Positions 40,701-55,700 are shown, counted from the stretch's first letter. The stretch is 64,000 bases of DNA from Branchiostoma floridae (GCF_000003815.2 NC_049992.1:8927671-8991670); one strand, 5' to 3'. Notes: a model not told the origin generated them from the sequence alone. Program-made: numbers and translations.

Positions 40701-43700
40701 CAGAACCTGAGTCTTTACCAACCCAATCATCCAGCAACACAAAACAAATCCAAGAAGGTATAGGTCACAGCCCCCGCATANNNNNNNNNNNNNNNNNNNN
40801 NNNNNNNNNNNNNNNNNNNNNNNNNNNNNNNNNNNNNNNNNNNNNNNNNNNNNNNNNNNNNNNNNNNNNNNNNNNNNNNNTCAAAAGGACCCCGGCTGTG
40901 GGATGGTCACATTTCAGCTATCTCTTCATGTCCTGGGAGGAAGACAGAGATGTCACAATGAGTGACCATCTTAACAAAGTATAGAAACAACAACAACATC
41001 ATTAACAGAACAATGTAGGGAGACAAACGAAATGTCTGGGGGAAATGTGGCCATCTGTCTATGGCTCTTATAATCATGGATGTCTGAAATAATTTACATT
41101 GTGGTGAAAATACAAAAGTTTCAGATGACCAAAACTCCCTAGAGCACTCCCTTTCTTGACAACACAGTGTGTTTAAAACAGAATGAGACACATTCAACAG
41201 GGCTGAATCAACACAAGGAAAAAGGGTAGAGAGGCACAGTCAAGTGAAACACAGTAGAATACGATACATTTGCCTTGAGAAATTCTTTTTTGATCTCCAG
41301 CAAACAGTTCTCTTACAAACTTATACAATTCTTATTTTCAAAACCTTGGTCTTTATTCCCATGCTTTATCATGAACATGTACCAACATGCGCAGATATGA
41401 TGATGATTGATGCATAAAAACTAAACAAAATCCCTGGGCCATGCTGAAACGAAGTATCAATTTTCCAAACTGCATGCTTTTGTGCAAGATGTTTCCATTG
41501 TATGGGGTGCAGGTATCTAAAACTGTCATTGACCAGGCTCAGAACAGTCTTAGGGTTCCTAGAAAGAAAATTCCAGCATTCCAGTCTTGATGCCATGGTG
41601 GGAGTCAAAAGTCACTGCTAACTTACCCAGTCATCTGAAGCTCTATGTAGACTAGGTCTCCTCTGTTGTCTGTGCTATGGCAGAATTTTCACACAAATTT
41701 CTCACACACAACTACTTTTGAAATGGATATCTTGAACCTAACTGTAGGTAGCTTTGATTGGGGGGGGGGGGGGGGGTCTGCATGTCTTTTAATGTATGGT
41801 GCAGGGTTGTAGCCAGCCTGAAATCATTTTCCGTCCCCTCAATTATAAATCCTCGCTAGCGTCTCTAGCGTCGAAGGTATGACGTTCCAAGGGGGATCCG
41901 GGTGCATACCTCCCAGAAAATTTTGAAATCTAGACCAATTGAAACGCTATTTCCAGCATTTTGAGGTGTAAAGTTTGCTGGTAGACTAAGCTGTTTTGGT
42001 GAAAAATTACACAAGGGAGACAGTTTCATTATATCTTTACATATCAAATTTTGTCTGTCACAGAGGATGGATTGAACAAAATGTTTTTCCGTCCCCAGCT
42101 GCAAAATTTCGTCAAAGGACGGAAGGACGGGTGCTGGCTACAACCCTGGTATGGTGTAATCAGTAGTTTTTGTTGTACATAATTCGTAATAAAAACAACT
42201 GGTCTGCTACAACTGAATATGCTGGTAATGGGTGGTTGACAGCAGATAATGAAATGTGTTGGGGATGTATCTGACTTTATGGCCGTGAGAACTTGCAAAA
42301 CTCCATGCAAATCCCCTTATATTGTAATTATTATATTCTAAATGTCTTCTTTCTCAAGACGTTCAACAAAAACAAAATGCTGTAATGTTACTTTTAGTTT
42401 TAACAACAACAAAAAATGTGGTAGTTATAATGGAACTAAACTTCAGTTGTCACTAAATATTAAACTGTAAGTAATGACTTTACATCAGTAACGGTATTCA
42501 TTCCTCATTACATGAGAAAAAAATGTTTAATTTAGAATGCAGGGTGAATTATAGTGAAAGTTTAGAGTAGAACATATATAGAGAGAGAAAACAAAGTTTA
42601 CAGTTACAATATAGCAAACAAATATTCAGGAAAATGAAAGTATTAATGGACATACCATAGGAGACATAGAAGAGAGTAAAAGAAAACTCTGAATAGGTTC
42701 AACCATGGCAGTCAAGGTTTCCTGAGTGTGGAATTGTCAAGGTCATGGAGAACAAAATGGCCAACATCACATGACATTATGGCAATACTGTGAGTTACAC
42801 ATACATGATCAAAGTCAAGCAGTATATCCAAGCAGTATATACAGCTAAAGATGAAACATACAAGTAAGTGTGAACTGGTAAGTGTTTAAGTATGGCCGTC
42901 TGGTAGTATCACAGGTGAATACGTGATTGCACACATGTGGATAGTGGGACTGATGTTTGAGTGTGTCAAACTGTTGTGAACGCATTCTTGTGAACTCGAT
43001 GATTACATGCCTTGTAAATGTATATTGAATTTTGGGATTGTTGACATCTGGTTGATACACACACTTCAAGCCATCCCTGTAGCATGATAGTAGTAGTATG
43101 TACTAGTACTATAAGCCAGTTCAAGGTATAAGCTGCATATGTGCAGGGAGACATATTGTGTGTGATATGACAGAGTTGAAGAGCCCCGTGATCATGAGAT
43201 GTAAACAAAACACGCCTGGACATTTTTTATGGTCTGAAAAAGACGTGCTAACAAGTTAGGGGCCTTCACCTTTGACCCACCCACAACGCATCTTACTGCA
43301 CATGCTCAGTTTAAACTTTGAACTGGCTTATTGGCACATTTCTAACTGTTCAAGATGCTAAATGACAGCGTGGCAAAAACTATGTATACTTACTGGTGCA
43401 TCCTCTCTGGGCCTGAACATGCTTCTGTAGGGGCTCTCATGGTGAGGGTTGGGATAGTCTGGAAACAGAAGTAAAGACATTGTAGTCCATTTATAATGGA
43501 GAAGGAATGGGACTAGGGGTGAGTACCGGTACAGAAACTTCAGGTACAGGTAAGGTCCAGGTTCAGAGGATCAGGTACAGGTCTGTATCCGTATCTGTAT
43601 CTATATAGCCGGTATAACCGCCGTTCGGCGTAAAACACCAGCTTCGCAGGCACGCGGCGCGGCAGCAGCTGGTTATATTACACTGAATGATCCGTCACAC

Positions 43701-46700
43701 CTAACTTCTGCACATCTATCTGCAAGCGTTCTTCAAAACTATCCAGAGATGATGCCCCTACTGTGATTGGTGATAGCAAATTCCACTCTACGATAGTTCT
43801 GGGAAAGTACGAATTTTTGAAGGTCTGGACCTGGACCTACAAAATGTACAATGTAATCTGTTCAGTAAAAGGAGGCTGGTTATTCTGGACCGGTCCAACA
43901 AGAAAAAACGGTTTTGTATCGACATACTGTACCAGTATCCAGCCCTAAATGAGACACTAATTAGTGAATTAGAGATATAAAAACATGTTGGTGAATGTGT
44001 AGCATTGTAATAATTCATATTGGCAGTGTTAAGTTTAATAAAGATAATGCCATGCATGAGCTTTAATGGTTGGCCCCAATCCTCTTTTCCATCACACTCA
44101 GGATGCATGGCAGAACACTACTAGTTACATCTTTACTCTGAAATACAAAATCTATTATTATAGTAGCTATTAAGACTTATTATAGCAGCTACGGCTTCTA
44201 GAAGAAATCATGCCATAAACAAATCTATCAGGACATGCACTGCCATACATACAGTGATATATACATATTACAATACATTTTGTATATAAACTGATCATGA
44301 AACAAATGCTGAAATAGCAAATATCTGGGTTAGGCTTTTCTTATTTCATGCCATTGCTGCACAGGTAAGATGATAAATACACTACACACATAGACTACAG
44401 ACATGAACAGATCTGTGCAATATCAGTGTCCTGTAAACTACATGTATGCATGCAATAATGCAATATACTGCAAGTGTGAGTAAGACAGAAGTACAGTTAG
44501 CTACACTGGTATTGGAAAATAGGAACTTCAAAATAGTAATAGGTGGGAAAATGATTCACATATTAAAAAGGGGCAGCTTGAAAGGCATTCTCAGTACAGG
44601 TTCTTTGATAATGACAACTTGAAGCTAACATTTCCAAACAGGGGCTGGGCCAAGCTGTGTGCAGGAACGAGAAATTAGTGTATCATCCAAGAAATACAGC
44701 AAATTATGTACATGAGAAATACAGTTTGTATGTTTTATGTGTTTTGTTGCCATACCCTTTGTTCCAGTTTGGAAATGTAGAATCCACATTATTTATTTAA
44801 GGCTAGTATTTTAGTTGACTCATTCACCTACAGAAATTTAGCTTATATATATAATTAGTACATGTACATTGTACTAGCTGTACATGTACAATGTACAATT
44901 AGTTGTTCCCTAGTTGCATGATTAGGATATCTGACTTTGTTGAAAAATGTTCAGAAAATTTAGGAGCTACTATCACCAGTTGCAAGTAATGCGACACTGT
45001 CTACATGCATAAGTGGCAGTTCTTAGTTGAATTACTGCAAGATGTACTACATTTGGTACGTTTTTCTTCTTTTAATCTAGCGGTCAGCTTGCAGCCAAGA
45101 ATGAGTTTATCGGTAAAACCTTTCTTTCCCTTCCCTGCGATCTTCCTGTCTTTCCAGACTAGAAAACAAAATGATGGAAACATACAATCATAACACAACT
45201 GAAAAGACAAAACCAGTTGTTACAAGACACTACATACAGGTTCTTCATTTATGACTTACTCTTTTAGTAGAACATGTTGATTGTCAAGTTTTTTAAACTA
45301 ATACTTATTGACCTTTCTCTTGAATGAAGTCTACATGTATTGCATAATATTTCAAAAGCAGACGGAGGTGAAACAACAAATCATATAACAAGGACAATGT
45401 TGGTCATGCTTTACCATGCAAAGATTATAAAGCCTTGCATTCATATCTCTAGTTGTCTACAGTTTTGTGGCTTTGTAAGTATAAACTAATATCTTCACTG
45501 GCAAATTTTGTTCCTCTTGATACATGAAATTAATCAGCATGCACTACTTAAATGTATTGTCTTAAAAAAATGTGCCAGTGAGACATGCAAATTATTAGCT
45601 ATGTTTCAAGCAACATGATCTTCCTACTGTTCTATACAAGTCATGTACTTGAAGTTTGTACAATCATGCAAAATTTTGGCTGACTCAAAATGTGCTAAAA
45701 TTTTTCAGTTTGGTGCTAATATGTCCAGGAGTCGTCCCGACTATTTCTTACCCCTCTCCATCTCCTTGGGCCTTATATCTACACTTCCACGTGTTCTCTT
45801 GGCTGGACTCACAGACAGACAGACAGACAGTTACAAACACATACGACAACACGAAAAGGGAACAAATGAAATGATGCAAAACAACACAGTACAGTGATGA
45901 TACACAGAGATGATGCTTGAAATAACCTGGAATGCAACATATTTATATTGTTCACAATGAAACAAAACACACATAGATGACTTGTATACCCAAACTTACA
46001 CTTGTCTATACTTAAATATGCATATTATACAACTGATTTCAAACCAAAGCTCATCAAATCACATCAGAGGTTTTGGTGAAGTGTCTGAAGAAGATAAAAA
46101 TCCTGGAAAAAACTATTGGTTTTAGGTGCTTACTGCCTGCATAAACCATATCATTAACAGTACAAGACAGTATTCAAATCTTCACAACTGGAAAAGAAAA
46201 TCTAAAAATTACTTCCGGGCATTTTGAGTGACATCCATCACTCTTATCCAGTTGTAGAGACTGAATTGTTTTTGAATATTGTTTACGTGGATGTCTAACC
46301 TTTATAAACATATAAGACAGTGTACAACAAAGAATTTAAATTAAAAAAAAATTACCAAATTGGCTTTTGACCTTCTTGGCTTTAGCTTTTGGACTACCGT
46401 TGGGACTGGTGGCTGGGCTGGAGATGGGACTTTTCTTCAGGATGGACTTTGGAGGGTCAGCAGGGGCGGCACTGATACCCTGGGGAGGGGGACGTGTACT
46501 TTAGAACACCTTTGTATACATGTTGTATGTGCACTTATGGTATGAACATGAACGAAATGTATGTGTTCAAACTGCACATACTGAACAATGAAAGCTGATG
46601 TGGTGTGAGTTTCTTTGAGTCAGGTCAAAAGTTCAAGAACTTAACAAGAACATGTTGTCTGTTAACACAGATGATTTTTGGTTCTAACACAATGGCAATG

Positions 46701-49700
46701 GAGTCACCTTCATTGTGGACTAAGAAGGGATAGCATACACACAATCATGATGAACATGCATTGGAAAAAACATGACTAGAATTTTTCCACACATAGTTAG
46801 CCTTACACATACTCTTAGTCAGTTTTCAAAACTAAACTAAAGGGAAAAGATTTCCATCATCTGTTATTATTCTGAAAGGTACCCTGGGTGCCAGACCAGA
46901 CCGGGCAGCCAGCCAGTTTATTCTGCGGCCCAAGGCAGTCTGCTCACCGATCTAATATTTACGCTCCGGAGAGATAAGCCTGAATACCCCCCCTCACATT
47001 AGGCGAAAATCGATCGGACGACGAGTCTGCAAGCTCTGAATTACGAGGAGGCATGACCCTGAGGGAAGGGGGGAACTCTGCCATTTCTTCGTCGGCATCA
47101 GGGTCATGCCTCCTCATAGTTTATAGCTCGCAGACTCGTCGTCCAATCGATTTTCGCCTAATGTGAGGGGGGTAGAAGGAGTCTTTGCTGTCCTTTCCCA
47201 GCAAAACTCCGTTGGGCTAAATCTCCCCAGAGCAATAAGCTAGATCATTGGACTGCATTGTGCCGCCGAAGAAACCGCCTGCTGTCCCTCGGTATTGTCT
47301 GATTCTAGGGTATCTGAAAGGGTGAGATATTCTTATCACGATTGTCCCAGATGATGAAGTGCAAGACTGACATGTCTGGTAAAGTCCACCACTGTGACTG
47401 TCTCCTGGTTGGTTGGTGCTGCCCCATCCTCTTCATCTTCCTCCTCCTCCTCACGTTGGACCACCCTGATGTCCTTCATCTCAATGTCTCCATCACCTGA
47501 AATACATGTAAAAAGTCTGAGTAAGTAGTCATTTCTAAAAATCTTTATATTCATTTATTGATCTCAAGGGCAGCCCAAACAGCTGAAGCCAATCATAGCT
47601 AACTAGATATTTGTAATTTCCAACGCAGCCTTACAGTTTTAGGAAAATAATAAAAAGAATCACCAAACATTAAATCGAGATATAAAGAAATGGGTTAATT
47701 CAAACAAAGACATAAAATCATTTCTTATTCCTACACTCAAAATCTGTGTAAAGATGTAAAGAAGTATGTAAACCTATGTTTAGAACCCCTTAGGTTTATG
47801 ATGATAGTTCTATCACACCTGCTGCATTGAATCGCACTGATGGATGGTTGGTATGTGCCATCACCAGGCGTCTTCTGGCGTTACTTAGGTGGTCTTCCAT
47901 GATGTCCTCCAGCTCCCATCGTTTAACAGAACCCAGCAGAATCATGGACTCTGGGAACAAGAGTGGGAAATATCAGTTGACAGTTGAAACAAGACTACTA
48001 GTAGGTCAATTAATTCTGGTAGAATCTGGGAGGATGAGGATTAAGTAGTCCAGTGGTTATGTATTTGATTTAAAAATTGACAACCCTGCCTTTGGACCTG
48101 AGGTGGGGAGTTCGAATCCCAGTTATTCTTGCTGTGGTCCACTGTTTACATAGCCTGAGTACCATCCTATGATATAATGTAGTGACTGCTGACTAACCAT
48201 GATTAGCACGAGAAGGATTGAGCCAGCGGTCTGCACAGAGGATAGTGCTCTGGCTACTGTTCATAATACTTGTTGACAAGAGCTAGAGGAATTTCCTTGG
48301 TTCAATGAACCTGTACATTATATATTCTGTACACAGGAAGGTGAAAGATTTGTTTTTCATGTCATTAGTGATCTTAACTGGTTCGAAGATCCTTTGCCTC
48401 CCTGTCTCTTAGATTTTTATATTTTAGATGTACATAGCAGGCATGTACCTGGCGTATCCCTGTCTAGTAATCAGCTAACAAAAGGGTATATCATCCCCAT
48501 AAGGGGTGGTATAACTCCGTTTTATGTAAACATGTCATACAATGATAATGATGATGACAGACATGTACAAAATGTATANNNNNNNNNNNNNNNNNNNNNN
48601 NNNNNNNNNNNNNNNNNNNNNNNNNNNNNNNNNNNNNNNNNNNNNNNNNNNNNNNNNNNNNNNNNNNNNNNNNNNNNNTAAAAGGACTTTTCGCGGTGGA
48701 TTTAAGTTTGCGGTACAACAGAATTCTCAGTCTGCTCCTTCAGATTTCAGATATTAGCACCTTCGCTACATAACACTTAGCTACTATGTTAGTCCCAGAG
48801 CTTTTGAAACGTAACAATTTCAAAAGCGTGTTAAAGTTGCAAAAAGACCATGGCAGTTTATCTGATCCAATTTTGTTTTTACATTTATTTTATAGTTATT
48901 TTCTGAAGTTTAATTCGCAAAAACTGGTGTGACTTTTGTGAGTTTCTGTGAACTGTACTTCAGACATGATAAAGGCTGACTAGTAGTATGATAGAGGGTA
49001 CACTGTCTAAAAATGCAAGTGTGCTAGAATTTTCTTCTTATCTTAGATTCCTAAAACTACAAAAGGAATATCTTGCCACAAAAAGTCAAACCATCACTAC
49101 AAACATGCAAAAGACAAACGAAAGACACCACACAAATGAAGAACACAAAAAATCATGAGAGAAACCAACATCCCCAAAGTCCTTATAAATGTAACAGAAA
49201 GTTGAGATTTAAGGTTAGTATGATGAGGCACACAGGGTGTTACCACATCAAGCATGCCGACTTTACCACCAGCTAGAGTGCCCCAGTTTGCGCTTCAGAT
49301 AACGTTTCCACTGTCTGTCGGGTGAAACCAACATCATTTCACCACAGGGAATGTTAGTTTGTAATAGTCAAAACTAGCGACACACCAGTCAAACGATAAG
49401 ACATTAAACTAATCCTAAACCATCAATATAACACTTCTACAATATTTCTCAACATCTGGTTAGATATTATGGTCTACATGTATATCAAACTACTAGTACC
49501 TGTTGGTACCAAGAGTTGATGTCATACATATTTGTGTACCTGTTGCCATAGTAACAAACATGTGACAATCAACAATATTGGTCAGTTATATGATGAGCAG
49601 CAAAGCACAGCACAGCAGTTAGAAACAGGTTACACTCAAACTCTACTTCCATTGCCTTTTCAAACACACACAAAATCTCAGCTACCACTTCAAGTTTCTG

Positions 49701-52700
49701 CCCACTATAATTTTGGAAGAATTTTTATTACATGTATGCTGTCAAAGTGAAAGAATAATGATACTGACTTCAGAGCGGGAACAATTCTTTCAAATACTTC
49801 AGAGTAGTGTTGATTCTAATTTACATGTCTCGTATATATCCTAGAACTGATCAAAACAGTACACTTATAAGTTAATTTATTATCAGATCAAATTGTGACA
49901 ATAAAAGAACTTGTCATGAAATCAGAATCTGAAATGCCATGAATTTCACGGTATGGAACAGCATTATGACAAATTTCATTTTATTCTATTTTATTTAGCC
50001 AGGTACAGAAAAATCAGGTCACTTTGACCAGTTATTTATGTAGATTTGGGATTTGAATAACATTCTTTCATTACATTGACTAACAGCCTTTTGTAAAAAT
50101 CAAAACTTTGAACAAAACCGAAAGATTCTGCTTGGTTATGTTATCACTCCATCCCTCTCTAGTGTGTGTTTGTGAAGGCCCTGGACATGAGGTTCCTAAC
50201 GCAGTAGACTTACCACCCTTGTACCCTTGTTACCACAGGTTAAGATGGAGCCAGACGGACAGGAGAGATAGTGAAGATGGGTGAGAAGAACAGTCATTGG
50301 TCAGTCATATCAATACATGGATTGGCTTAATCTCCAGGCAGATTTACCAGTGGCATAAGATAGTATCAACGCTGGCTAAGAAGTACAGCTGGCCAAAGGG
50401 AGTCATCAGCCACTGGGTAGCCAAACACACTCCTAGGCCAGCTTCACTCCTTTGCAGCTTTTGATATTATCTTATGCTACCGCAGGATCTGCTTGGAGAT
50501 TAGAATTGGCAGTCAATATGAGATGTACATGCTTGGCACATTCATTCACATGCATGGTAGATATATCGATGAATTGCATTGTTACAAATAGCAGTGCCCC
50601 CTGTCAGATTCCACATGAACTCCAGCATGACTATGTTTGAAGACTTCCAATGAGCCACAAAAGCATTGACAAAGCTGCTTTTAAACATGCTATCCCACCA
50701 CCACCAGCAAGCAGCATGATGACTGGGTCCTGGTGAAAGCAGTCATTAAAGTTGTGTCCAAACATTTAAATCATACAATATACACAAATACTCTCATACA
50801 TTCTAGAATCATGACACATCAGCTGAACATGCACTTAATTTTCAAATACGTAAAGATGTCTGAAAATCAGGTTTCTAGTATTATGTGTCTTGTTGTCAGG
50901 TTAACAGAAAAAAATTTATATCACAACCAATAGTCACCCAATAGATGCAAGTACATTAATCATGTCATCATACATTATGTTCTTCCCTCTTCATGACAGA
51001 ACTAAACTTGTTACCACCCCAATGCAGAAATATTCCATGCAAGACAGCTGTCATTCAGTCTACAAATCATTGTGAGTGACATCTTGAGTACCAACTAAAC
51101 TCCCTAGTTTTAAACATAACTCCAACATACCTCCCAGATCCGCCACTGCCGATGTCAGGTAGGTATGGAAGTCTCTTGATCTGTATGATGCTGTCGTAGA
51201 TGGACGGTTGGAGCCACTGCGAGATCACGTTAGCCACGAGGACGGCTATGAGGACGGGCAGGATGTGCGCTATCTGTCCCGTCAGCTCAAACACGATAAC
51301 GGACGTGGAAACGGTGTGGGTTACCGCTCCTGATAACGCTGCAGCACCTAAAATGTGATGAGAAGTTACAATATTTGTATGTCATAAAACAACTTGTTGC
51401 CATTCTCTTTTCTTGTAAAAAAAAAAGTAAATAAAGAAAGATACAAATGTAGCATCTTTGTGCAAAACAACATATTGCAAGCACCCTGGAAAAATGTGAA
51501 CATCATTTGAACTTACAAGATAACATATTCTCAGAAAAATAAATCCCTTCATCCAGGGTATGAAAAATAGTTATCATCATCATAATGACAGCCTTTCATT
51601 CTTCATCGGAGCTATCATGAACACATGTTAAAACATTGTGACTTGAGAAACCCTAAAAGCTAGGCACAGTATACAAAATGGACATATGTAGGAGGCACTA
51701 CTTCCAATTCCATTTCCTTTCAATCCATGCATATTGCTGGAAAAGAGTTATTACCTCCATGAAATGGAGGTATTGTAGTGATAACTGCCATTTGTTTGTC
51801 CCGACAATGTCTGTCAGCACGATAACTAGGATGGATGGGTTGTTTTGATATATGGCATGTGGGTAAGTCTCTACATGACCTTGCCAAGGATTGGTTAATG
51901 GGAAGAAAACCTGATCCATTTCACCCACCTGCTACAGCATACCCCCCTGGGATGATCCTGTGGGGGATCCCATCTGACCTGACCCCCAGGGGAAACCAGG
52001 CAGCCATACTCTCGCCCACCAGTCGCCCAAACGCAGCACCTACAATCATTATGTAACATTAAACAGGTTTGCAACACTGACCTCTCGCTGTAGAAATATT
52101 ATCAAACATTGTAAATACAATGCTTTTAAACAGTAATTTTACACAGAATTTGAACATTCTTCAATTGGAATACTCTGCATGAGTTCAATAAATAACATAG
52201 CCTGGATTTCAGCTGTGTTAGCTTTCAGTCAATGATGTTTAAATGGTAACGGCTCCCTTGTTGGTGGGGTAGCCATTGTCAGGAGCAGACCCAAGCTAAC
52301 AAGACTGGACTCCAGGCTTTGAATAATAGGCATGTTGGTCACAATGTACTCACCAAGTACAAACACAGGAATGAAGACCCCGGCTGGAACAGGTAACGTC
52401 ACCGCCATAGCTGACATCCAGAACTGCAAGGAAAGACGTTTGTTGCTATAGTTCATTTCTAAATGTTTACCCCTTTTGTCAGCTTTGATTTCCAACCAAT
52501 AACCCTAGACAGTACTGTGAAAGAACAAACTTTTGTTTGGAGTAGCATACTTCAGTAATATATCATTTTCCTCCAGTTGACATCATTTCTTGTGGCAGGA
52601 CACTTCTGCTCAATCCTAGAGGTAACGATGGATAGTGTCACACAACTATGGAATGGGATTTGTAGCTGTTTCAACGAAGTACATGTATGTACACAGCATA

Positions 52701-55700
52701 CTGTGTTTGAGGAGAGCCCCAATATTAACCCCACTTATCACTATCAGCTGTTACTGTACGTATGGGTCTATCCTGGTATGACTGGACCAAACCTACTAGT
52801 CTGGTTTTATGCAGCTTGTACTTACTGTGCAAAACCAGTGTGTGACCTCCTTGGCAGTTTACTAGTTCACTAGTTATGCAACAAACAAACAAACAAACAT
52901 CTAAGCTCACATTCATGACTATAAAGATGACGAGTGTGACAAATATGTTGGACTGTGGATGTTTCCAGTGACTGATGATGAGTTCCTCGTCCACGTCAGC
53001 CTGACCCTTGGTCCACGTGTGGTTGTCAAACAGCTCGTTTATTGCTTCTTTCTGGGTCAGCTGCGAGGAAAAGTACAAAAAGTTCTTAGACTGAAGATTT
53101 CAATGGGATCATCAAGACTTAATTTTAAAAACTCATGTGAAAAATATTAAACTACTATAAAACAAAAACTTAAGATGTTTCAGCTTAACCAATTTCTAAC
53201 CCTTAAAGATTAATGTTTAATGTACAGATATATATCAGTTTTTGAAAAGTCTTCACCATGTATTGATGATACTGCTAATACAATGTGTGTCTCACTTGTA
53301 GGATTACTGTACTACAGAATTGTTACAATCACAAATTCAAAAACACCACAAATAGCTCCTTTTCCCTACTACTCCAAAATAAAACCACTGTGAAAGGAGA
53401 GAAATATTATGTTTTGGAGAGAAAAATTAAGTTTTGAACATTATGACAATACAAAACGGCCTAGTAAACTGATGAAGTAACGATGGACACTAGCTGGTGC
53501 ATTACGTCAAAGGGCAGTTATACCAGCTACATAGATACAGATACAGATGAGGAAGTTGGATACTGACCTCCCCAGCCATGTACTGATAAACATAAAGCCT
53601 ACAGTGTTAGGTGAATATAAAGTTATAACTATAACAGTCTAACTAAACATCATGACTGTACAAAATGGCCTGATAAACTGATGAAGAAGTTGGATACTGA
53701 CCTCCCCAGCCATGTACTGCCCCAGGCCCAGGGGGAAGGTGAGAGATGAGACCACAAAGGCGATAATGGCGGGATAGATGAACCGGCTACATGATGGAAC
53801 AAAAGGCACATCAACAACTTTCACACATTTACATTTGGATGAGTAAAAACAGTCATTTTGAAACTTTGTTGTTCTAAAATAGTATACAGTTACGTTATGA
53901 AGGCATTACAGTGAAAATACATCACATCAATGTTATCGTGAGGTATGAAATTTGATATCTGGTCAAACGTGGTCACAGTATACACTATAATATCAGTGAG
54001 TACAATGTTGAAGTTGTATGTGTACAACAGCTAACATACTTTGTGCATCTATTGTAAGTCCTATTTTCAGCTGGAAATTTTTCATCGTATCTTCTAACAC
54101 CTGCTCTTCTGAGGATATCAGTGACAGTCATTTGGATTGACAATGTACAAGTAGTTTTAACTACATATCAAAATATGCTAAGTGTGAATACAGAAACAAT
54201 AGTTGATCCAGAAGGAAACCTACATTGTACATGTATGATACATGACCTACAAAGCTAACATACAGGTTGTACATGTAGTCAAGAATTGTTGGGGCTTACT
54301 GAAATATGTGATGACACTACAGATTATAACTGTTGTATTATGGTGAAAAAATCTTAAAACAGTAACTTAATTCTAGGTCTATGATTATTTTGTGATAAGC
54401 ATTTGTTATTATTGTGAAAATCAGGAATTTTTGAGGAGCAAATTAAGAAGAGATATTAGTTGCCAGACAGAGAGAGTACATGTAGGTAACATATTTGGCT
54501 TACCTGGCCCTTTTCATACACCAGGCATGCAAGAAGTAGAAGAGAGTTGAATGAAGACAGACTGTGTGAGTTTCGTTTTGTGTTTAAAACAGTGTATTCA
54601 TGCATGTTATACAAACTATAGAAAGAATTATTGTTGATAAAAATAATGCAAACCTGAGGATGAGATACTTAAGTATGTGTGTAGTAAGAAATGAGTTGAA
54701 TTAGTGGAATAAACAAAAAAATAATGGTTGGCTGTGAAAAATAAGATAAAACAAGTCTAGAAAAGAATTACTGTAATATATGAGTCAGAATAAATGTTTG
54801 TGTGTATCAGTTATGAAATATTACCTTAAAAATTTTATATTACTTAAATTAATATATAGTACATGAAAAGAGATCGCAGAGGCATGACATATTGCATCAA
54901 TAATTTTCTGATTTTCCTTCGATCTGACAGCTACCATACATGTAAGTTGACCTGATTTTGTAATATCCATTGTGCTAAATGTCTTCTGTAATCATATTTG
55001 TTTTATATTTTTCATAAAACTTGACTGTTTTGTTCTTACTTTTTCTGTAGGAAGTAAGTTAGTCTCCTGTGCTTCCTGTTGAAGTATACAACTTGTCTGT
55101 GGAAGTACACAAAAAGAGCCCCTCCAAAGCCACACACAATCCTGGGGGAAAGAAAGACATGTTAATCAATGGTGTAAATGACTAAGCAATTTTACTTATT
55201 TACAATATACAAAATGTACATATTGGTTACCACTTACTGTTGTAGTACAGTACAAGCCGCTTAATTGCATGGCCTATTTGCCAGTGAATTTCGTGCAATT
55301 ATGCAAAATCCGGCTGGTGCAATAATGCAAAGTTATCCAGCTGTACCGTACCGGTTTGGGATTTGGGGTTTCTGTGCAGTTAACAGAAGTGTGCGTTAAT
55401 CCGCTGTGCAATTACCTGGCTTCTACTGTATTGGTTTTCTGTATTCTACTGAGTAGTAGACAAAACCATGAAGAAGAGGCAGAAAGTATATTTCCCATGA
55501 ATCATGAAAAAGAGCAACAAGGACTGTTTTATGGGCTTCAATGCTTGTTCTTACAACAACTCCACCTACCCTATGACTGCAAAGGCCAACAGCTCCTGTA
55601 CATCAAAGGGGTAGTCTACTCTGAACTGGGTCTTGAACAGGGCAGTGATGGTTTCTGTACAGTTCCAAAAGAAAAGAAAAGATTATCAAAATCATTTTCA

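Noticed and set aside
40907..41197. 96-codon minus-strand frame next to the gap at 40781
   Set aside because: Considered as a missing channel exon, but the neighbouring exons already join in phase 0 and the frame lacks ClC resemblance.
51748..51770. Short palindrome around TACCTCCATGAAATGGAGGTA
   Set aside because: Probably the edge of a dispersed repeat, but its boundaries and family could not be established.
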